From: Maritalea mobilis
GTDB lineage: Bacteria > Pseudomonadota > Alphaproteobacteria > Rhodobacterales > Rhodobacteraceae
Assembly: GCF_019800885.1 (NCBI RefSeq)
Contig: NZ_JAHVKE010000002.1
Coordinates: 310,001 to 374,000 of the forward strand
Length of the DNA stretch: 64,000 nucleotides
Direction: 5' to 3'
Positions 35,059 through 44,212 of the stretch are shown one piece after another. The translations under genes and the position numbers were made by a program. The notes under the pieces are model-generated. The model did no database searches and was not told where the DNA came from. It saw nothing but the letters and a program-made list of their open reading frames with translations. Numbering within the stretch: the stretch's first letter is position 1; each line of letters starts with the position of its first letter.

Positions 35059-36351
35059 TCAAACCACCACCTCAACCCGTTCCTGTTCACCCACCCCAAA
35101 AACCCTCTTGTACCGGGCGATCTGATCCTCTGGCCCCATCGCCTTCTCGGGGTTGTCCGAGAGTTTCACCGTCGGGCGGCCATTGGCGCTGACAGCCTTG
35201 CAGACTAGTGAAAACGGCGCAAGCGCGTCGTCGGGGACCAACCCTCGGAAATCATTGGTCAACAGCGTGCCCCAGCCAAAGCTGACCCGTACGCGGCCGG
35301 CGAATTGGGCGTGAAGCTCTTCGATCTTGTCCACGTCCAGACCGTCGGAGAAGATCACCAGTTTCTCGCGCGGGTCCTCGCCCCGGGATTTCCACCAGGC
35401 GATGGCGGTCTCGGCCCCCTTGGCGGGGTCGCCGCTGTCGATGCGGATGCCTGTCCATTGCGTCAGCCAGTCGGGGGCGTGGGCGAGGAAGCCGCGCGTG
35501 CCGTAGGTGTCGGGCAGGATGATGCGCAGGTTGCCCGAATGCTCCTCGTGCCAGTCGGACAGCACGTCATAGGGGGCGCGGGCGAGTTCGGCGTCGCTGT
35601 CGGCCAGCGCGGCATAGACCATGGGCAGTTCGTGGGCGTTGGTGCCGATCGCCTCGAGGTCGCGGTTTTTCGCGATGAGGCAGTTGGAGGTGCCGGTGAA
35701 GGCGTCGCCCAACCCCTCGGACATGGCCTGCACGGCCCAGTCCTGCCAGAGGAAGGAATGGCGGCGGCGGGTGCCGAAATCGGCGATGCGCAGGCCGTCG
35801 ATGGCGCGCAGGCGTTCGACCTTTTCCCAAAGCTTCGTCATGGCGCGGGCGTAGAGCACCTGAAGCTCGAACTTGCCCATATGGGCGAGGACGGCGCGGC
35901 CGCGCAACTCCATCAGCACCGCCAGCGCGGGGATTTCCCACAGCATGACCTCGGGCCAGAGGCCTTCGAAGGTCAGCTCGTACTGGTCGCCGACGCGTTC
36001 GAGGTGGTAGGGCGGCAGTTGCAGCTTCTCGAACCAGTCCATGAATTCGGGCGTGAACATCTGGCGCTTGCCGTAGAAGGTGTTGCCGCGCATCCAGGTG
36101 GACTCGCCCCGCGTGAGGCGCAGGGTGCGGATATGGTCGAGTTGCTGGCGCAGCTCGCCCTCGTCGATCAGGTCGGCCAGCGGAATGCGCGTGGTGCGGT
36201 TGATCAGCGAAAAGGTGACCTGCGTGTGCCGGCGGTTGCGGAATACCGACTGGCACATGAGCAGTTTGTAGAAATCCGTGTCGATGAGAGACCGGACGAT
36301 GGGGTCGATCTTCCATTTGTGGTTGTAGACACGGGTGGCGATATCGACCAT
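35059..36351 (-). CDS. pncB: nicotinate phosphoribosyltransferase
   Basis: 430 residues, the normal PncB length. Seen: the opening [36 protein letters not shown], the phosphoribosyl-contact [16 protein letters not shown] with [12 protein letters not shown], and the nucleotide region [20 protein letters not shown]. It forms nicotinate mononucleotide from nicotinate and PRPP in NAD salvage. The nicotinamidase PncA, which makes its substrate, is encoded at 40129. It is upstream of the AIPR gene on the same strand. Confidence 0.95.
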   Translation of the reverse strand: MVDIATRVYNHKWKIDPIVRSLIDTDFYKLLMCQSVFRNRRHTQVTFSLINRTTRIPLADLIDEGELRQQLDHIRTLRLTRGESTWMRGNTFYGKRQMFTPEFMDWFEKLQLPPYHLERVGDQYELTFEGLWPEVMLWEIPALAVLMELRGRAVLAHMGKFELQVLYARAMTKLWEKVERLRAIDGLRIADFGTRRRHSFLWQDWAVQAMSEGLGDAFTGTSNCLIAKNRDLEAIGTNAHELPMVYAALADSDAELARAPYDVLSDWHEEHSGNLRIILPDTYGTRGFLAHAPDWLTQWTGIRIDSGDPAKGAETAIAWWKSRGEDPREKLVIFSDGLDVDKIEELHAQFAGRVRVSFGWGTLLTNDFRGLVPDDALAPFSLVCKAVSANGRPTVKLSDNPEKAMGPEDQIARYKRVFGVGEQERVEVVV

Positions 36352-36414
36352 GGGGGCGTCTCCGGCTGGTTGGGGACGTTAGAGCAAAGGGCGCGGGTTG
36401 GATGCAAGGCCCCG

Positions 36415-36807
36415 TCAGTGCCGGGCGCGCGCAAAGAGCGACACGAGAAGCGCCGTGCTCATCCCGAAGGTGAGGATGCCGGCCATGGCCGAGATGGCGC
36501 CGAAGATGCGCAGCCCCTCAGGCAGGGTCACGTCGCCATAGCCAAGCGTGGTGTAGGTCACGAGCGAAAAGTAGAGCGCATCGCCGAACCGGGGCAGCCC
36601 GTCGAAAGCGACGATCAGGAAGGCCCAAAGCGCCACCTGCAGCGTGTGCGACCCCGCGATGACGAGAAAAAGCCGCGCGGCAAGGGCAAGGCGCATGGTG
36701 GGAGTGGCGGCGACGACCCGCGACAGCCGCAACAGTACCAGCAGGTGCAGGAGGCAGGCGACCAGGAAGACCGACAGCCCTGCGAGGATCTGGCCGGACA
36801 GGGTCAC
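36415..36807 (-). CDS. two-pore-domain-type K+ channel protein (Ion_trans_2)
   Basis: 130 residues with hydrophobic segments near residues 8-27, 43-66 and 95-122. The pore loop is SLVTYTTLGYGDVTLPEG with the K+ selectivity filter TLGYGD. It is a minimal potassium channel subunit, presumably a tetramer, lacking a visible regulatory domain. The start overlaps the stop of the upstream DUF2238-like gene by four bases, so the pair is coupled. Confidence 0.88.
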   Translation of the reverse strand: MTLSGQILAGLSVFLVACLLHLLVLLRLSRVVAATPTMRLALAARLFLVIAGSHTLQVALWAFLIVAFDGLPRFGDALYFSLVTYTTLGYGDVTLPEGLRIFGAISAMAGILTFGMSTALLVSLFARARH

Positions 36808-37433
36808 TTTCCCTCGGGTGGACGCGGGCCGAAGCGACCGTTGGCCATGCGGGCGATCGTGGCCGACAGGCCGCGGTTACGCCCCTTGAGAAACCCGTAC
36901 CCCGCCGCAGCGCCGATGGCGCCCCCTGCACAATCGACGATCAGGTCCGCCATCGTGTCCACCAGCCCCGATTTCTGCATGTTCGTGCCGAAGATCTGGT
37001 CCATCGAGAACTCGAAGATTTCCCAGATCGCCCCGATGGAGACCGCGAAGGAAAACGCCAGAAGCGCCGCGATGGCGGGTGGCACCGCGACGCGGTCGCC
37101 CTTCACGAGGAGAAGCACGATCAGCGTTCCGATCATTCCGAACCCGACGGCCGAGCCCGAGTGCAACAGGATGTCCCACCACCAGAACCGTTCGTAGAAA
37201 TCGCCCACCTCGCCAAGAAACAGCGTACCGGTGATGAAAAAGACAACGGCGGCGACGAAGCCGGATGGCAGGTTCACGCCGAGCCACCCTTGGCCGAGGA
37301 CCGGCACGAGTGTCAGTCCGAAGGTGACCAGAGCGATGAACAGGACGCTCCAGGTACCGTTCAGGATGGACAGGACGGCCCCGAGGCCAAGCAGGCCCCA
37401 CATCAGGTACGTGACGGGATGTTGTCTGGTCAT
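36804..37433 (-). CDS. DUF2238/YjdF-like membrane protein
   Basis: 209 residues with six hydrophobic helices and the family-like ERFWWWDILLHSGSAVGFGM plus IWEIFEFSMDQIFGTNMQKS and DTMADLIVDCAGGAIGA. The function of the family is unknown; the acidic and aromatic loops between helices are conserved features. It is the first gene of a two-gene unit with the K+ channel. The C-terminus is basic (RNRGLSATIARMANGR). Confidence 0.75.
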   Translation of the reverse strand: MTRQHPVTYLMWGLLGLGAVLSILNGTWSVLFIALVTFGLTLVPVLGQGWLGVNLPSGFVAAVVFFITGTLFLGEVGDFYERFWWWDILLHSGSAVGFGMIGTLIVLLLVKGDRVAVPPAIAALLAFSFAVSIGAIWEIFEFSMDQIFGTNMQKSGLVDTMADLIVDCAGGAIGAAAGYGFLKGRNRGLSATIARMANGRFGPRPPEGK

Positions 37434-37533
37434 GCGCGTGCCTTCGTGATCTGCATCAGCTTACGTCATTGCAATGTTATCTCAATCTCTGCGAAGCCTC
37501 GCAAAACGCAGTGGCGCAGGATAAGGCGACCTC

Positions 37534-38661
37534 ATGAGCCAATCGAACGAAAATGGCCTGTTCCTGGTGGGCGTGCCGGGACTGGAAGGCGCGCTGGAGG
37601 CCGATGCGCGGCGGCTGGGCTTTGCCGGCGTGCGCCGCGTGGCGGGCGGGGTCGAGGTAGCCGGCGGGCTGGAGGAGGCCGCGCGGGCCAACCGGCAGAT
37701 GCGCTGTGCCGTGCGGGTGCTGATGCGCGTGGCCGAGTTCCGGGCGATGCACCTGGCGCAGTTGGACAAGCGCGCGCGCAAGGTGGACTGGCGCGCGTGG
37801 CTGCGGCCTGACGTGCCCGTGCGGGTCGAGGCGACCTGTCGGCGGTCGAAGATCTACGTCAACAAGGCCGCCGTTCAGCGGGTGAGCGGCGCGGTGGAGG
37901 CGGCCGGCGTGCCGGTGACGAAAGACGCCGAGATCGTGGTGAAGGTGCGGATCGACGATGATCTGTGCACGATCAGCCTGGACACGACCGGCGAGGCGCT
38001 GCACCGGCGCGGGCACAAGACCTTCGTCGGCAAGGCCCCCCTGCGCGAGACGATGGCCGCGGCGTTCCTGTGGGAGATGGGCTTTGACGGGAGCCAGGCC
38101 GTGGTCGATCCGATGTGCGGGTCAGGGACGATCCCGCTGGAGGCCGCCGAGATCGCCGTCGGGCTGGTGCCGGGGCGGTCACGCAGCTTTGCCTGGCAGG
38201 GGCTTGTGGGGGGCGAGGCGCTGTCAGAGGCCGGTGACGTGCCTGTGGCCGAGGCCGTGCAGGCATATTTGAAGGATAAAGATGGGGCGGTTCGGTTCCA
38301 GGGATTTGACCGCAATGACGGGGCGATCCGCGGCGCGCGCGAGAATGCCGAGCGGGCGGGCGTGGCCGATTTGTGTCGGTTCGAGCGGCAGGCGATCAGC
38401 GATTTGCAGCCGCCCGAGGGCGTCGCACCGGGGATTGTTCTGGTGAACCCGCCCTATGGCGGGCGGATCGGGGACCGGAAAATGCTGTTCGGTCTCTATG
38501 GCGCGCTGGGGCAGGTGCTGGCCGAGCGCTTCGCGGGCTGGTCCGTCGGGATCGTCACCAGCGATGGGGGATTGGCCAAGGCGACGGAGTTGGGGCTGGA
38601 CCCGTTCGGACCCATCGATCATTCGGGCACCAAGGTGAATCTGTGGCGCGGGCGCGTCTGA
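37534..38661 (+). CDS. THUMP-domain class I rRNA/tRNA methyltransferase (RlmL N-terminal type)
   Basis: 375 residues. The N-terminal THUMP half (VPGLEGALEADARRLGFAGV) is followed by a SAM domain with VVDPMCGSGTIPLEAAEIAV (motif I) and GIVLVNPPYGGRIGD (the NPPY catalytic motif for N-methylation). This matches the guanine-N2 methyltransferase half of RlmL (23S m2G2445) or Trm14-like enzymes. It is not fused to an RlmK half, so a separate small rRNA methyltransferase is likely. Start ATG 37534, 100 bases from the divergent DUF2238-like gene. Confidence 0.88.
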   Translation: MSQSNENGLFLVGVPGLEGALEADARRLGFAGVRRVAGGVEVAGGLEEAARANRQMRCAVRVLMRVAEFRAMHLAQLDKRARKVDWRAWLRPDVPVRVEATCRRSKIYVNKAAVQRVSGAVEAAGVPVTKDAEIVVKVRIDDDLCTISLDTTGEALHRRGHKTFVGKAPLRETMAAAFLWEMGFDGSQAVVDPMCGSGTIPLEAAEIAVGLVPGRSRSFAWQGLVGGEALSEAGDVPVAEAVQAYLKDKDGAVRFQGFDRNDGAIRGARENAERAGVADLCRFERQAISDLQPPEGVAPGIVLVNPPYGGRIGDRKMLFGLYGALGQVLAERFAGWSVGIVTSDGGLAKATELGLDPFGPIDHSGTKVNLWRGRV

Positions 38662-38709
38662 GCCATTAGACGGGGGCAGGCGCCGCCCCGACCAAGGATA
38701 GCTGACCGA

Positions 38710-39369
38710 ATGCCAAGCCTCGACTGGCCGACCCTGTTGCGTGAGTTCATCACGCTTTTCGTGGTGATCGACCCGATCGGGTCGTTGCCCGTGTTCCTGT
38801 TTGCCACGGCTTCGGTGCCGCGTCACCTGCATCGGCGCTTTGCGATCCGTGCAGTGTTGGTGGCCGCGCTGGTGCTGCTGGCGTTTCTGGTCGGGGGGCA
38901 GATCCTGCTGGAATCCCTCGGTCTGCGGCTGGGCTCGTTCCAGGTGGCCGGGGGGCTGGTCCTGTTCCTGTTCGCCATGTCGATGATTTTCGGCGAGTCG
39001 AAATCGACCAAGGAAATCGAAGAAGCCGAGCGCGATCACCTGGCCGGGGCGGTCTTTCCGCTGGCCATGCCCTCCATCGCCTCGCCCGGGGCGATGCTGG
39101 CCATCGTGATCCTGACGGACAACCACACCAACCCGGTTTCGGACCAGGTGGTGACGGCGGGGTTGCTGTTGCTGGTCCTGCTGATCACCCTGCTGATCCT
39201 GCTGGCCGCGCCTTACCTCGTCCGGGTCATCGGGACGACCGGCGCCAGCGTCATCAGCCGGGTCATGGGGATCATCCTGGCCACTGTCGCGGTCGACTCG
39301 GTCCTCGGCGGGTTGGAGGCGCTGGGCCTGTTGCAGATCACGGCACCCGCGCCCGGCTTGGGCGGTTAG
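38710..39369 (+). CDS. MarC family integral membrane protein
   Basis: 219 residues with six hydrophobic helices and the family pattern ITLFVVIDPIGSLPVFLFAT near the N-terminus, then FPLAMPSIASPGAMLAIVILT in the middle. The MarC/UPF0056 family has no firmly known transport substrate. It lies 48 bases after the THUMP methyltransferase on the same strand. Its stop overlaps that of the convergent putative metallopeptidase by four bases. Confidence 0.88.
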   Translation: MPSLDWPTLLREFITLFVVIDPIGSLPVFLFATASVPRHLHRRFAIRAVLVAALVLLAFLVGGQILLESLGLRLGSFQVAGGLVLFLFAMSMIFGESKSTKEIEEAERDHLAGAVFPLAMPSIASPGAMLAIVILTDNHTNPVSDQVVTAGLLLLVLLITLLILLAAPYLVRVIGTTGASVISRVMGIILATVAVDSVLGGLEALGLLQITAPAPGLGG

Positions 39370-40124
39370 GGCAGGTCGGGGTCGCGGCAAGAAAACGGCG
39401 TGCCGTCCGGCAGGATGCAGAGTTGTTCAAAGAAATCCTCGCGCAGGGTGTCGTAGCGCGGCAGGGCATGGGTGTCGTCCAGCCGGTCGAGATAGGCGCC
39501 GCAACTGGCGATGTAGTAATCGTGGCGGCGGCTTTCGTCCTCGTACCAAAGCGCGAAGGCCAGTTCGCCGGCGGAGAAGAGATTGCCATCCGCCTCCATG
39601 CTTTCGGCGAAGGCGCGCGTCATGTCGACATAGCGCGGCAGGTCCTGCAGCGCGGTCCATGGGCCGGGATCGCCACCCTCGCGCAAGGCCCAGGCGACGA
39701 TCAGGGTGATCGTCATGGCGTCCGCCTCGACCGCGAAGGTGGCGCGGGCATATTCGTGCATGGCGAGCGCGTCGTGGGGGCAGATCCCGCGCCTGAACTG
39801 TTCCACATGGCGCATTTCGTGGACGAGGATCGCGAGTTGAAGATCGGCGTTCAACGCGGCGTCGATCATCACCCGGTTGGTGGCGGGTTCGAAATACCCC
39901 ATGGCGGTGCCGGTCTGGTCGGACAGGCAGATCGTGGGCCGCTCGGCCTGCAAGGCCTGCTGAAGCGACGGGTATTGTGCAATGACAGGCAATCCCTGCG
40001 ACAGGAGGGCGCCGAGCGCGGTGCCCGAGTCGGCGTCATAGGGCGGGGCGGCACAGTCTTGCGCCTGCGCGATCGGGGCGGTGAGCAACCCGACGCAAAG
40101 GGCGAGTGCGGGCCAGACCCTCAT
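39366..40124 (-). CDS. secreted DUF6782-like putative zinc metallopeptidase
   Basis: 252 residues. A signal peptide (WPALALCVGLLTAPIAQAQD) precedes a domain with LAILVHEMRHVEQFRRGICP; the His-Glu-x-x-His element (HEMRH) is a zinc site. A second acidic zone (YARATFAVEADAMTITLIVA) could supply the third ligand. Four Cys, including a C-terminal pair, suggest disulfides. It is probably a periplasmic peptidase of unknown target. It starts four bases after the pncA stop, so it is likely co-transcribed with pncA. Confidence 0.72.
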   Translation of the reverse strand: MRVWPALALCVGLLTAPIAQAQDCAAPPYDADSGTALGALLSQGLPVIAQYPSLQQALQAERPTICLSDQTGTAMGYFEPATNRVMIDAALNADLQLAILVHEMRHVEQFRRGICPHDALAMHEYARATFAVEADAMTITLIVAWALREGGDPGPWTALQDLPRYVDMTRAFAESMEADGNLFSAGELAFALWYEDESRRHDYYIASCGAYLDRLDDTHALPRYDTLREDFFEQLCILPDGTPFSCRDPDLP

Positions 40125-40128
40125 CGCG

Positions 40129-40734
40129 TCAGGTGAGGGTCACACCGAAGGACGCCATCCCGTCCCGTGCGGCGGCAAGCGAGCCGTTCAGGTCAATGGC
40201 GCGGCAAAGCTCCATGCGCACGTCGACGGCGAAGCCGAGTTTCGCGGCATCCACGGCCGAGAAATTGACGCAGAAATCGGTGGCGAGGCCGACCATGGTG
40301 AGGTGCTCGATCCCTCGGGTGCGCAGGTAGCCTTCGAGCCCCGTGGGCGTGGTCTGGTCGTTCTCGAAGAAGGCGGAGTAGCTGTCGATGGCCGGGTTGG
40401 TGCCCTTGCGGATGATCAGGTCGGCGCGGGTGGTATTCAGATCGGCATGGAACGCCGCGCCGTTCGTGCCCTGCACGCAATGGTCGGGCCACAGCACCTG
40501 CGGGCCATAGGGCATCTCGGTCATCTCCATCGGGGCTTTGCCGGGGTGCTGGCTGGCGAAACTGGAGTGACCTGCCGGGTGCCAGTCCTGCGTCAGGATC
40601 ACGGCGGGAAACGCCTCCATCAGGGCGTTGATGCCGGGCACGATCCGGTCGCCCTCGGGCACGGCAAGCGCGCCGCCGGGGCAAAAGTCGTTTTGCACGT
40701 CGATAACGATCAGGGCGTGGGTGGCGTCGCGCAT
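40129..40734 (-). CDS. pncA: nicotinamidase/pyrazinamidase
   Basis: 201 residues of the cysteine-hydrolase fold. The catalytic Asp is in [19 protein letters not shown], metal ligands in [15 protein letters not shown], and the nucleophilic Cys in [15 protein letters not shown]. It deaminates nicotinamide to nicotinate in NAD salvage; nicotinate phosphoribosyltransferase is at 35059. ATG 40734 is chosen over an in-frame codon at 40806 because the family start lies at the catalytic Asp block. It is divergent from trhO with 73 bases between the starts. Confidence 0.93.
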   Translation of the reverse strand: MRDATHALIVIDVQNDFCPGGALAVPEGDRIVPGINALMEAFPAVILTQDWHPAGHSSFASQHPGKAPMEMTEMPYGPQVLWPDHCVQGTNGAAFHADLNTTRADLIIRKGTNPAIDSYSAFFENDQTTPTGLEGYLRTRGIEHLTMVGLATDFCVNFSAVDAAKLGFAVDVRMELCRAIDLNGSLAAARDGMASFGVTLT

Positions 40735-40807
40735 CTTGGGCCTCCTGTCAGGTGTGGCCAGCCTACGCCTTGAGCGCGGGCATGCAACGGCGTATCTGGC
40801 GGGCATG

Positions 40808-41722
40808 ATGATCGTGGCCGCCCTCTACAAGTTCACCCCCTTCCCTGACCCTGCCGCGCTGCGCGGGCCGTTGAGCGCCGTTTGCGAGGCGAATGGCGTA
40901 CGCGGCACGCTTTTGCTGGCGCGCGAGGGGATCAACGGGACGATCGCAGGCAGCCGTGCCGGGATCGACGCGGTGCTGGCGCATATTCGCGCGCTGCCCG
41001 GCTGCGCCGATCTGGAGTGGAAGGAATCGACCGCTGCCGAAATGCCGTTCGGCCGGATGAAGGTGCGGCTGAAGCGCGAGATCGTGACCATGGGCCAGCC
41101 CGACGTGGACCCGCTGGGCTCGGTCGGGGCCTATGTAGATCCGGCGGACTGGAACGATTTGATCTCTGCGCCCGATGTCGCCGTGATCGACACGCGCAAC
41201 GATTACGAGGTCGCCATCGGCACGTTCGCGGGCGCGGTGGACCCCGAGACCGACACATTCCGCGATTTCCCGGCGTGGTGGGCGGAGAACAAGCACCGGT
41301 TTCACAACAAGCGCATCGCGATGTTCTGCACCGGCGGCATCCGCTGCGAGAAATCGACGGCCTTCCTCAAGCAGGAAGGGATCGAGGAGGTCTACCACCT
41401 GAAAGGCGGTATCCTGAAATACCTCGAAGAGGTGCCGGAGGAAGACAGCCTTTGGCGGGGCGGGTGTTTCGTCTTTGACGAGCGCGTGGCGGTGGGTCAC
41501 GGGTTGGCGCAACTGCCCTACACGCTCTGCCGGGCCTGTCGGCGGCCACTGGCCGAGGCCGATACGGCGCGGCCCGAGTATGAAGAGGGCGTGCAGTGCC
41601 ACCACTGCGTCGACGAGTATTCCGACGCCGACCGCGCCCGGTTCCGCGAGCGCCAGCGCCAGATGAAACTGGCCGAGGCGCGGGGCGCGGCGCATATCGG
41701 GGCGGATGCGCGGCCTGAGTGA
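40808..41722 (+). CDS. trhO: tRNA uridine(34) hydroxylase TrhO (rhodanese family)
   Basis: 304 residues: an N-terminal TrhO domain ([20 protein letters not shown], then TIAG) and a rhodanese domain with catalytic Cys in [15 protein letters not shown] (Cys 174 and 180). A Cys-rich C-terminal patch ([19 protein letters not shown]) may bind metal. TrhO makes 5-hydroxyuridine at wobble position 34, the first step toward mo5U/cmo5U. There are tandem ATG codons at 40805 and 40808; the second fits the family start MIVAALYKF. Confidence 0.9.
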   Translation: MIVAALYKFTPFPDPAALRGPLSAVCEANGVRGTLLLAREGINGTIAGSRAGIDAVLAHIRALPGCADLEWKESTAAEMPFGRMKVRLKREIVTMGQPDVDPLGSVGAYVDPADWNDLISAPDVAVIDTRNDYEVAIGTFAGAVDPETDTFRDFPAWWAENKHRFHNKRIAMFCTGGIRCEKSTAFLKQEGIEEVYHLKGGILKYLEEVPEEDSLWRGGCFVFDERVAVGHGLAQLPYTLCRACRRPLAEADTARPEYEEGVQCHHCVDEYSDADRARFRERQRQMKLAEARGAAHIGADARPE

Positions 41723-41790
41723 CGGCCCGCGTGAGTTTTCGCACAGCGCCTGTGCCTTGCGGTGCGCGCGGGCGCGGCTAGATCAGCGGT

Positions 41791-42357
41791 ATGACCCCGC
41801 TTTCCCTCGACGCCCGATCCGGCCTGCCCGACGCCCTTCAGGTCTTGTTGCAGGACTACCCGCGCGAGGCGTGGGAGGCTGACCCGAATTTCCACGGGCT
41901 GGTCAGTTTCTGGCTGGAGCGTCACATGATGTTTCGCCAGTTGATGGCGCATATGAAGGCCGAGACCGAGGGCTTCCTGACCGGGGAACGCGACCCGCAG
42001 CATTTCGCACGGGGCATCGGGCGCTATGGCGGCGTCTTCGTGCAGCAATTGCACGGCCATCACCATATCGAGGATCACCACTATTTCCCGATCCTGCGCG
42101 AAAAGGATGCGCGGATCGAGACGGGGTTCGACCTGCTGGACGCGGATCACCACGCGCTCGACGGGATCCTGAACCGGTTCGTCGAACAGGCGAACGGCGC
42201 GATCCAGGGCATCGGCGGCGCCGATGCGCGTAAGCCAGCCGGGGCGCTTCGCGAGGGGTTGACCGATCTGGAGCGGCTGATCGGGCGGCATCTCGACGAC
42301 GAGGAAGACCTGATCGTGCCCGTTATCCTGAAATACGGGTCCGCGGGACTGGGCTGA
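41791..42357 (+). CDS. hemerythrin HHE domain protein
   Basis: 188 residues, helical, with several histidine and acid clusters: LHGHHHIEDHHYFPILREKD, DADHHALDGILNRF and IGRHLDDEEDLIVPVILKYG. This pattern is the HHE hemerythrin fold with a di-iron site. It probably binds oxygen or nitric oxide, or serves as an iron sensor. It follows trhO by 68 bases on the same strand, but no functional link is clear. Confidence 0.85.
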   Translation: MTPLSLDARSGLPDALQVLLQDYPREAWEADPNFHGLVSFWLERHMMFRQLMAHMKAETEGFLTGERDPQHFARGIGRYGGVFVQQLHGHHHIEDHHYFPILREKDARIETGFDLLDADHHALDGILNRFVEQANGAIQGIGGADARKPAGALREGLTDLERLIGRHLDDEEDLIVPVILKYGSAGLG

Positions 42358-42366
42358 TACGTCCTT

Positions 42367-43056
42367 CTACTTTGCGGATTTCTCAAGTTCTTCCGCGACG
42401 AACCCATCCGCGATGGCCTGTTCGACGAACATGTCGAGGGCGGCAATGCGCGGGTCCTTGGGGCGGGGCAGGACCATGGCCTGATCGACCGATGTCAGTG
42501 TGCCGTCCATCACCGCGATCCCGCCCTCTCCGGCAAAGGCCCGGTGCAGCGACGCGCGGATGCCCGCGACCACGTCGCCCTGGCCTGCGCGGAACGCCTC
42601 GAAACTTTCGCCCGGCGTGGCGGCATGGTCGAGCGTGGCGTGGCGCAGGTTGCCCTTGAGCCAGAGGTCATAGGCCGAGCCGACGGAGCTGAGGATCGTG
42701 ACGCCGGGCTGGTCAACCTCATCGGGTGAGGCGAAGGCGCTGCCGCTGCGTTTGGCATAGGTGGCCTCGATCCGGTGATAGGGGCGCGTGAAGCTGACCT
42801 TGCGGGCGCGGATCGGGTCGATGGCGAGAAAGGCCACGTCCCACAGGTCCCTGTCGGCGTCCGCAAAGACATGGCCCGCGCCGGAATAGATCACCGGAAC
42901 CATCCTGGCCCCCAGATGATCGGCAAGGCGGCGGGCGAGCGCCGGGCTGACCCCGGTCAATTCCCCGTCCACCTGTTGCACCAGGGCGCGGTTGCCGGTG
43001 TTGATCGCGACGCGCAGGTGCCCGTCATCCACGAGGCTTTCGAGATCGATTTCCAT
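42367..43056 (-). CDS. solute-binding-protein-like (SBP_bac_3) protein lacking a signal peptide
   Basis: 229 residues with the family 3 binding fold: DGHLRVAINTGNRALVQQVD, GVSPALARRLADHLGARMVP and VAFLAIDPIRARKVSFTRPY. No N-terminal signal, lipobox or membrane segment is seen (it starts MEIDLESLVDDGHL), and there are no permease or ATPase genes alongside. It could be a cytosolic or moonlighting protein, or its true start with a signal could lie farther upstream, though no in-frame extension shows one. It is convergent with the hemerythrin gene. Confidence 0.75.
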   Translation of the reverse strand: MEIDLESLVDDGHLRVAINTGNRALVQQVDGELTGVSPALARRLADHLGARMVPVIYSGAGHVFADADRDLWDVAFLAIDPIRARKVSFTRPYHRIEATYAKRSGSAFASPDEVDQPGVTILSSVGSAYDLWLKGNLRHATLDHAATPGESFEAFRAGQGDVVAGIRASLHRAFAGEGGIAVMDGTLTSVDQAMVLPRPKDPRIAALDMFVEQAIADGFVAEELEKSAK

Positions 43057-43113
43057 GCTCCCCCCTCGGGTCCGTTTCGCGCCAACTTAGACCGTTTGAC
43101 GCCAAACGCGCAG

Positions 43114-43143
43114 AAAAAAGCCCCCCGGCAAAGCGCGGGGGGC
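43114..43143 (-). terminator. Rho-independent terminator of the curlin operon
   Basis: Read on the minus strand, GCCCCCCGCGCTTTGCCGGGGGGC forms a GC-rich hairpin followed by TTTTTTCTG (positions 43143 down to 43111). It lies about 100 bases downstream of the last curlin gene and beyond a second 12-base-pair stem. Confidence 0.85.
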
Positions 43144-43181
43144 AGGGTCCTCGGGAACGACGAGGGAGGGAGAAAGGGGTG

Positions 43182-43233
43182 ACCGGACGCCCGACCGGGG
43201 GAAACGGGACCTAGGAAAGGCCGGGCGTCCGGT
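43182..43233. repeat. 12-base perfect inverted repeat after the last curlin gene
   Basis: ACCGGACGCCCG at 43182-43193 and CGGGCGTCCGGT at 43222-43233 are exact complements separated by 28 bases. It begins 13 bases beyond the curlin stop and could stabilise the 3' end of the transcript ahead of the terminator. Confidence 0.8.
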
Positions 43234-43245
43234 TTCGGCTGAACC

Positions 43246-43653
43246 TCAGTTCAGGCCGAACTGGAAGGTCAGGCCAGCCTGACCGTTTGCCGTCTGGACG
43301 ACATCGGCATTGGCGCCGTTGCCGAATTGAAAGATGCCGTGTGCCTGTCCGTGGCCCCGCTGGTCGAGGGTCGCGGCATGGCCGTTGCCGTCCTGGTGGA
43401 TGATCCCGACCGAGCCGCCCCCGGCGACCTGGGCGATGGCCGCGCCGTTCAGGCTGCCGTCCTGGTGGACGAAGGCCCCCGATTCCGCGCCCTGAACGAT
43501 CTGGTAGAGCGTCAGGCCGGCGCGGATGGCGTCCGCCTCCTGCTGGTTGCCGGCGTTCAGCGTGAAGCTGAGGGTGCCGTTGGCCGCGGCAGGCAGGGCC
43601 GAGAAGGCGGTAGTGGTGGCGAGGGCGGCGGTGATGATGGCTTTCTTGAACAT
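43246..43653 (-). CDS. curlin repeat-containing amyloid protein
   Basis: 135 residues with a Sec signal (AIITAALATTTAFSALPAAA) and then curlin-like repeats in which Gln, Gly and Asn recur (GAAIAQVAGGGSVGIIHQDG, NGHAATLDQRGHGQAHGIFQ). It is probably a secreted minor curli subunit or nucleator, like CsgB, as it has fewer and less regular repeats than the upstream curlin. It is the last gene of a three-gene unit curlin-csgH-curlin. No CsgG, CsgE or CsgF is seen in the window. Confidence 0.75.
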   Translation of the reverse strand: MFKKAIITAALATTTAFSALPAAANGTLSFTLNAGNQQEADAIRAGLTLYQIVQGAESGAFVHQDGSLNGAAIAQVAGGGSVGIIHQDGNGHAATLDQRGHGQAHGIFQFGNGANADVVQTANGQAGLTFQFGLN

Positions 43654-43729
43654 GGGTTTGGTCCTTTGGCAGAAGGTTCGGGAATGAAGGTTTGAAAAGG
43701 TCTTGGGTCGTGAAGGGCTTTGGGTCGGG

Positions 43730-44113
43730 TCAGATCTCGGCCGGGCAGCGATAGGTTTCGCCGTCGATTTCGAGGGTGAGTTCGGCCGTCAGGCCGTTGG
43801 TTGCAGTGCCGCCCATCTGGACGCGCCCGAGGCGGAGGGTTTCGCCGGCGTCCACGGCGATCGGGCCGCCCTGGTTCATGCGGGTGCCGGGGCCGGTGAC
43901 CGACAGGCTGTAGCTGCCGACCAGGGGTTCGCGGGCCTCGACGACGCCCTCGATCACGAGGGAGGAGCCGGAGGGCGTGACCGCGACGGCGCAGGCGACG
44001 GGGCCGGGGGTGGCATGGGTCGAACCGGTCTCGGCGATGGCGGTGCAGCCAAGGGCGGCGGCGGCCAGTGCGGTGCCGAGGGCGGCCCGGAGGGTGAAGG
44101 AAGAGAGGGTCAT
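43730..44113 (-). CDS. csgH: curli assembly inhibitor CsgH
   Basis: 127 residues with a signal peptide (FTLRAALGTALAAAALGCTA) and a beta-sandwich-like domain: CAVAVTPSGSSLVIEGVVEA, GSYSLSVTGPGTRMNQGGPI and a final Cys in GETYRCPAEI that would pair with the first. This is the alphaproteobacterial CsgH layout, a periplasmic chaperone that blocks premature curlin polymerisation. It lies between two curlin genes on the same strand. The signal sequence contains ALGC, so a lipobox reading is possible but less likely. Confidence 0.8.
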   Translation of the reverse strand: MTLSSFTLRAALGTALAAAALGCTAIAETGSTHATPGPVACAVAVTPSGSSLVIEGVVEAREPLVGSYSLSVTGPGTRMNQGGPIAVDAGETLRLGRVQMGGTATNGLTAELTLEIDGETYRCPAEI

Positions 44114-44147
44114 GGGCCTGTCCTTTCGGTTGGGGTTTCAAGAAGGG

Positions 44148-44196
44148 CCGGGGGCGGGCGGAGGAGAGGAGGGACAGTCGGGGCGCCCGCCCCCGG
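44148..44196. repeat. 13-base inverted repeat between the first curlin gene and csgH
   Basis: CCGGGGGCGGGCG (44148-44160) and CGCCCGCCCCCGG (44184-44196) are perfect complements with a 23-base loop. No T tract follows, so rather than a terminator it is probably an RNA stem that protects the upstream curlin message or reduces expression of csgH relative to it. Confidence 0.8.
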
Positions 44197-44212
44197 GATC
44201 AGGACCGGGGGC

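Noticed and set aside
35305-37197. 630-codon open frame opposite pncB and the K+ channel pair
   Set aside because: Shadow of three convincing minus-strand genes.
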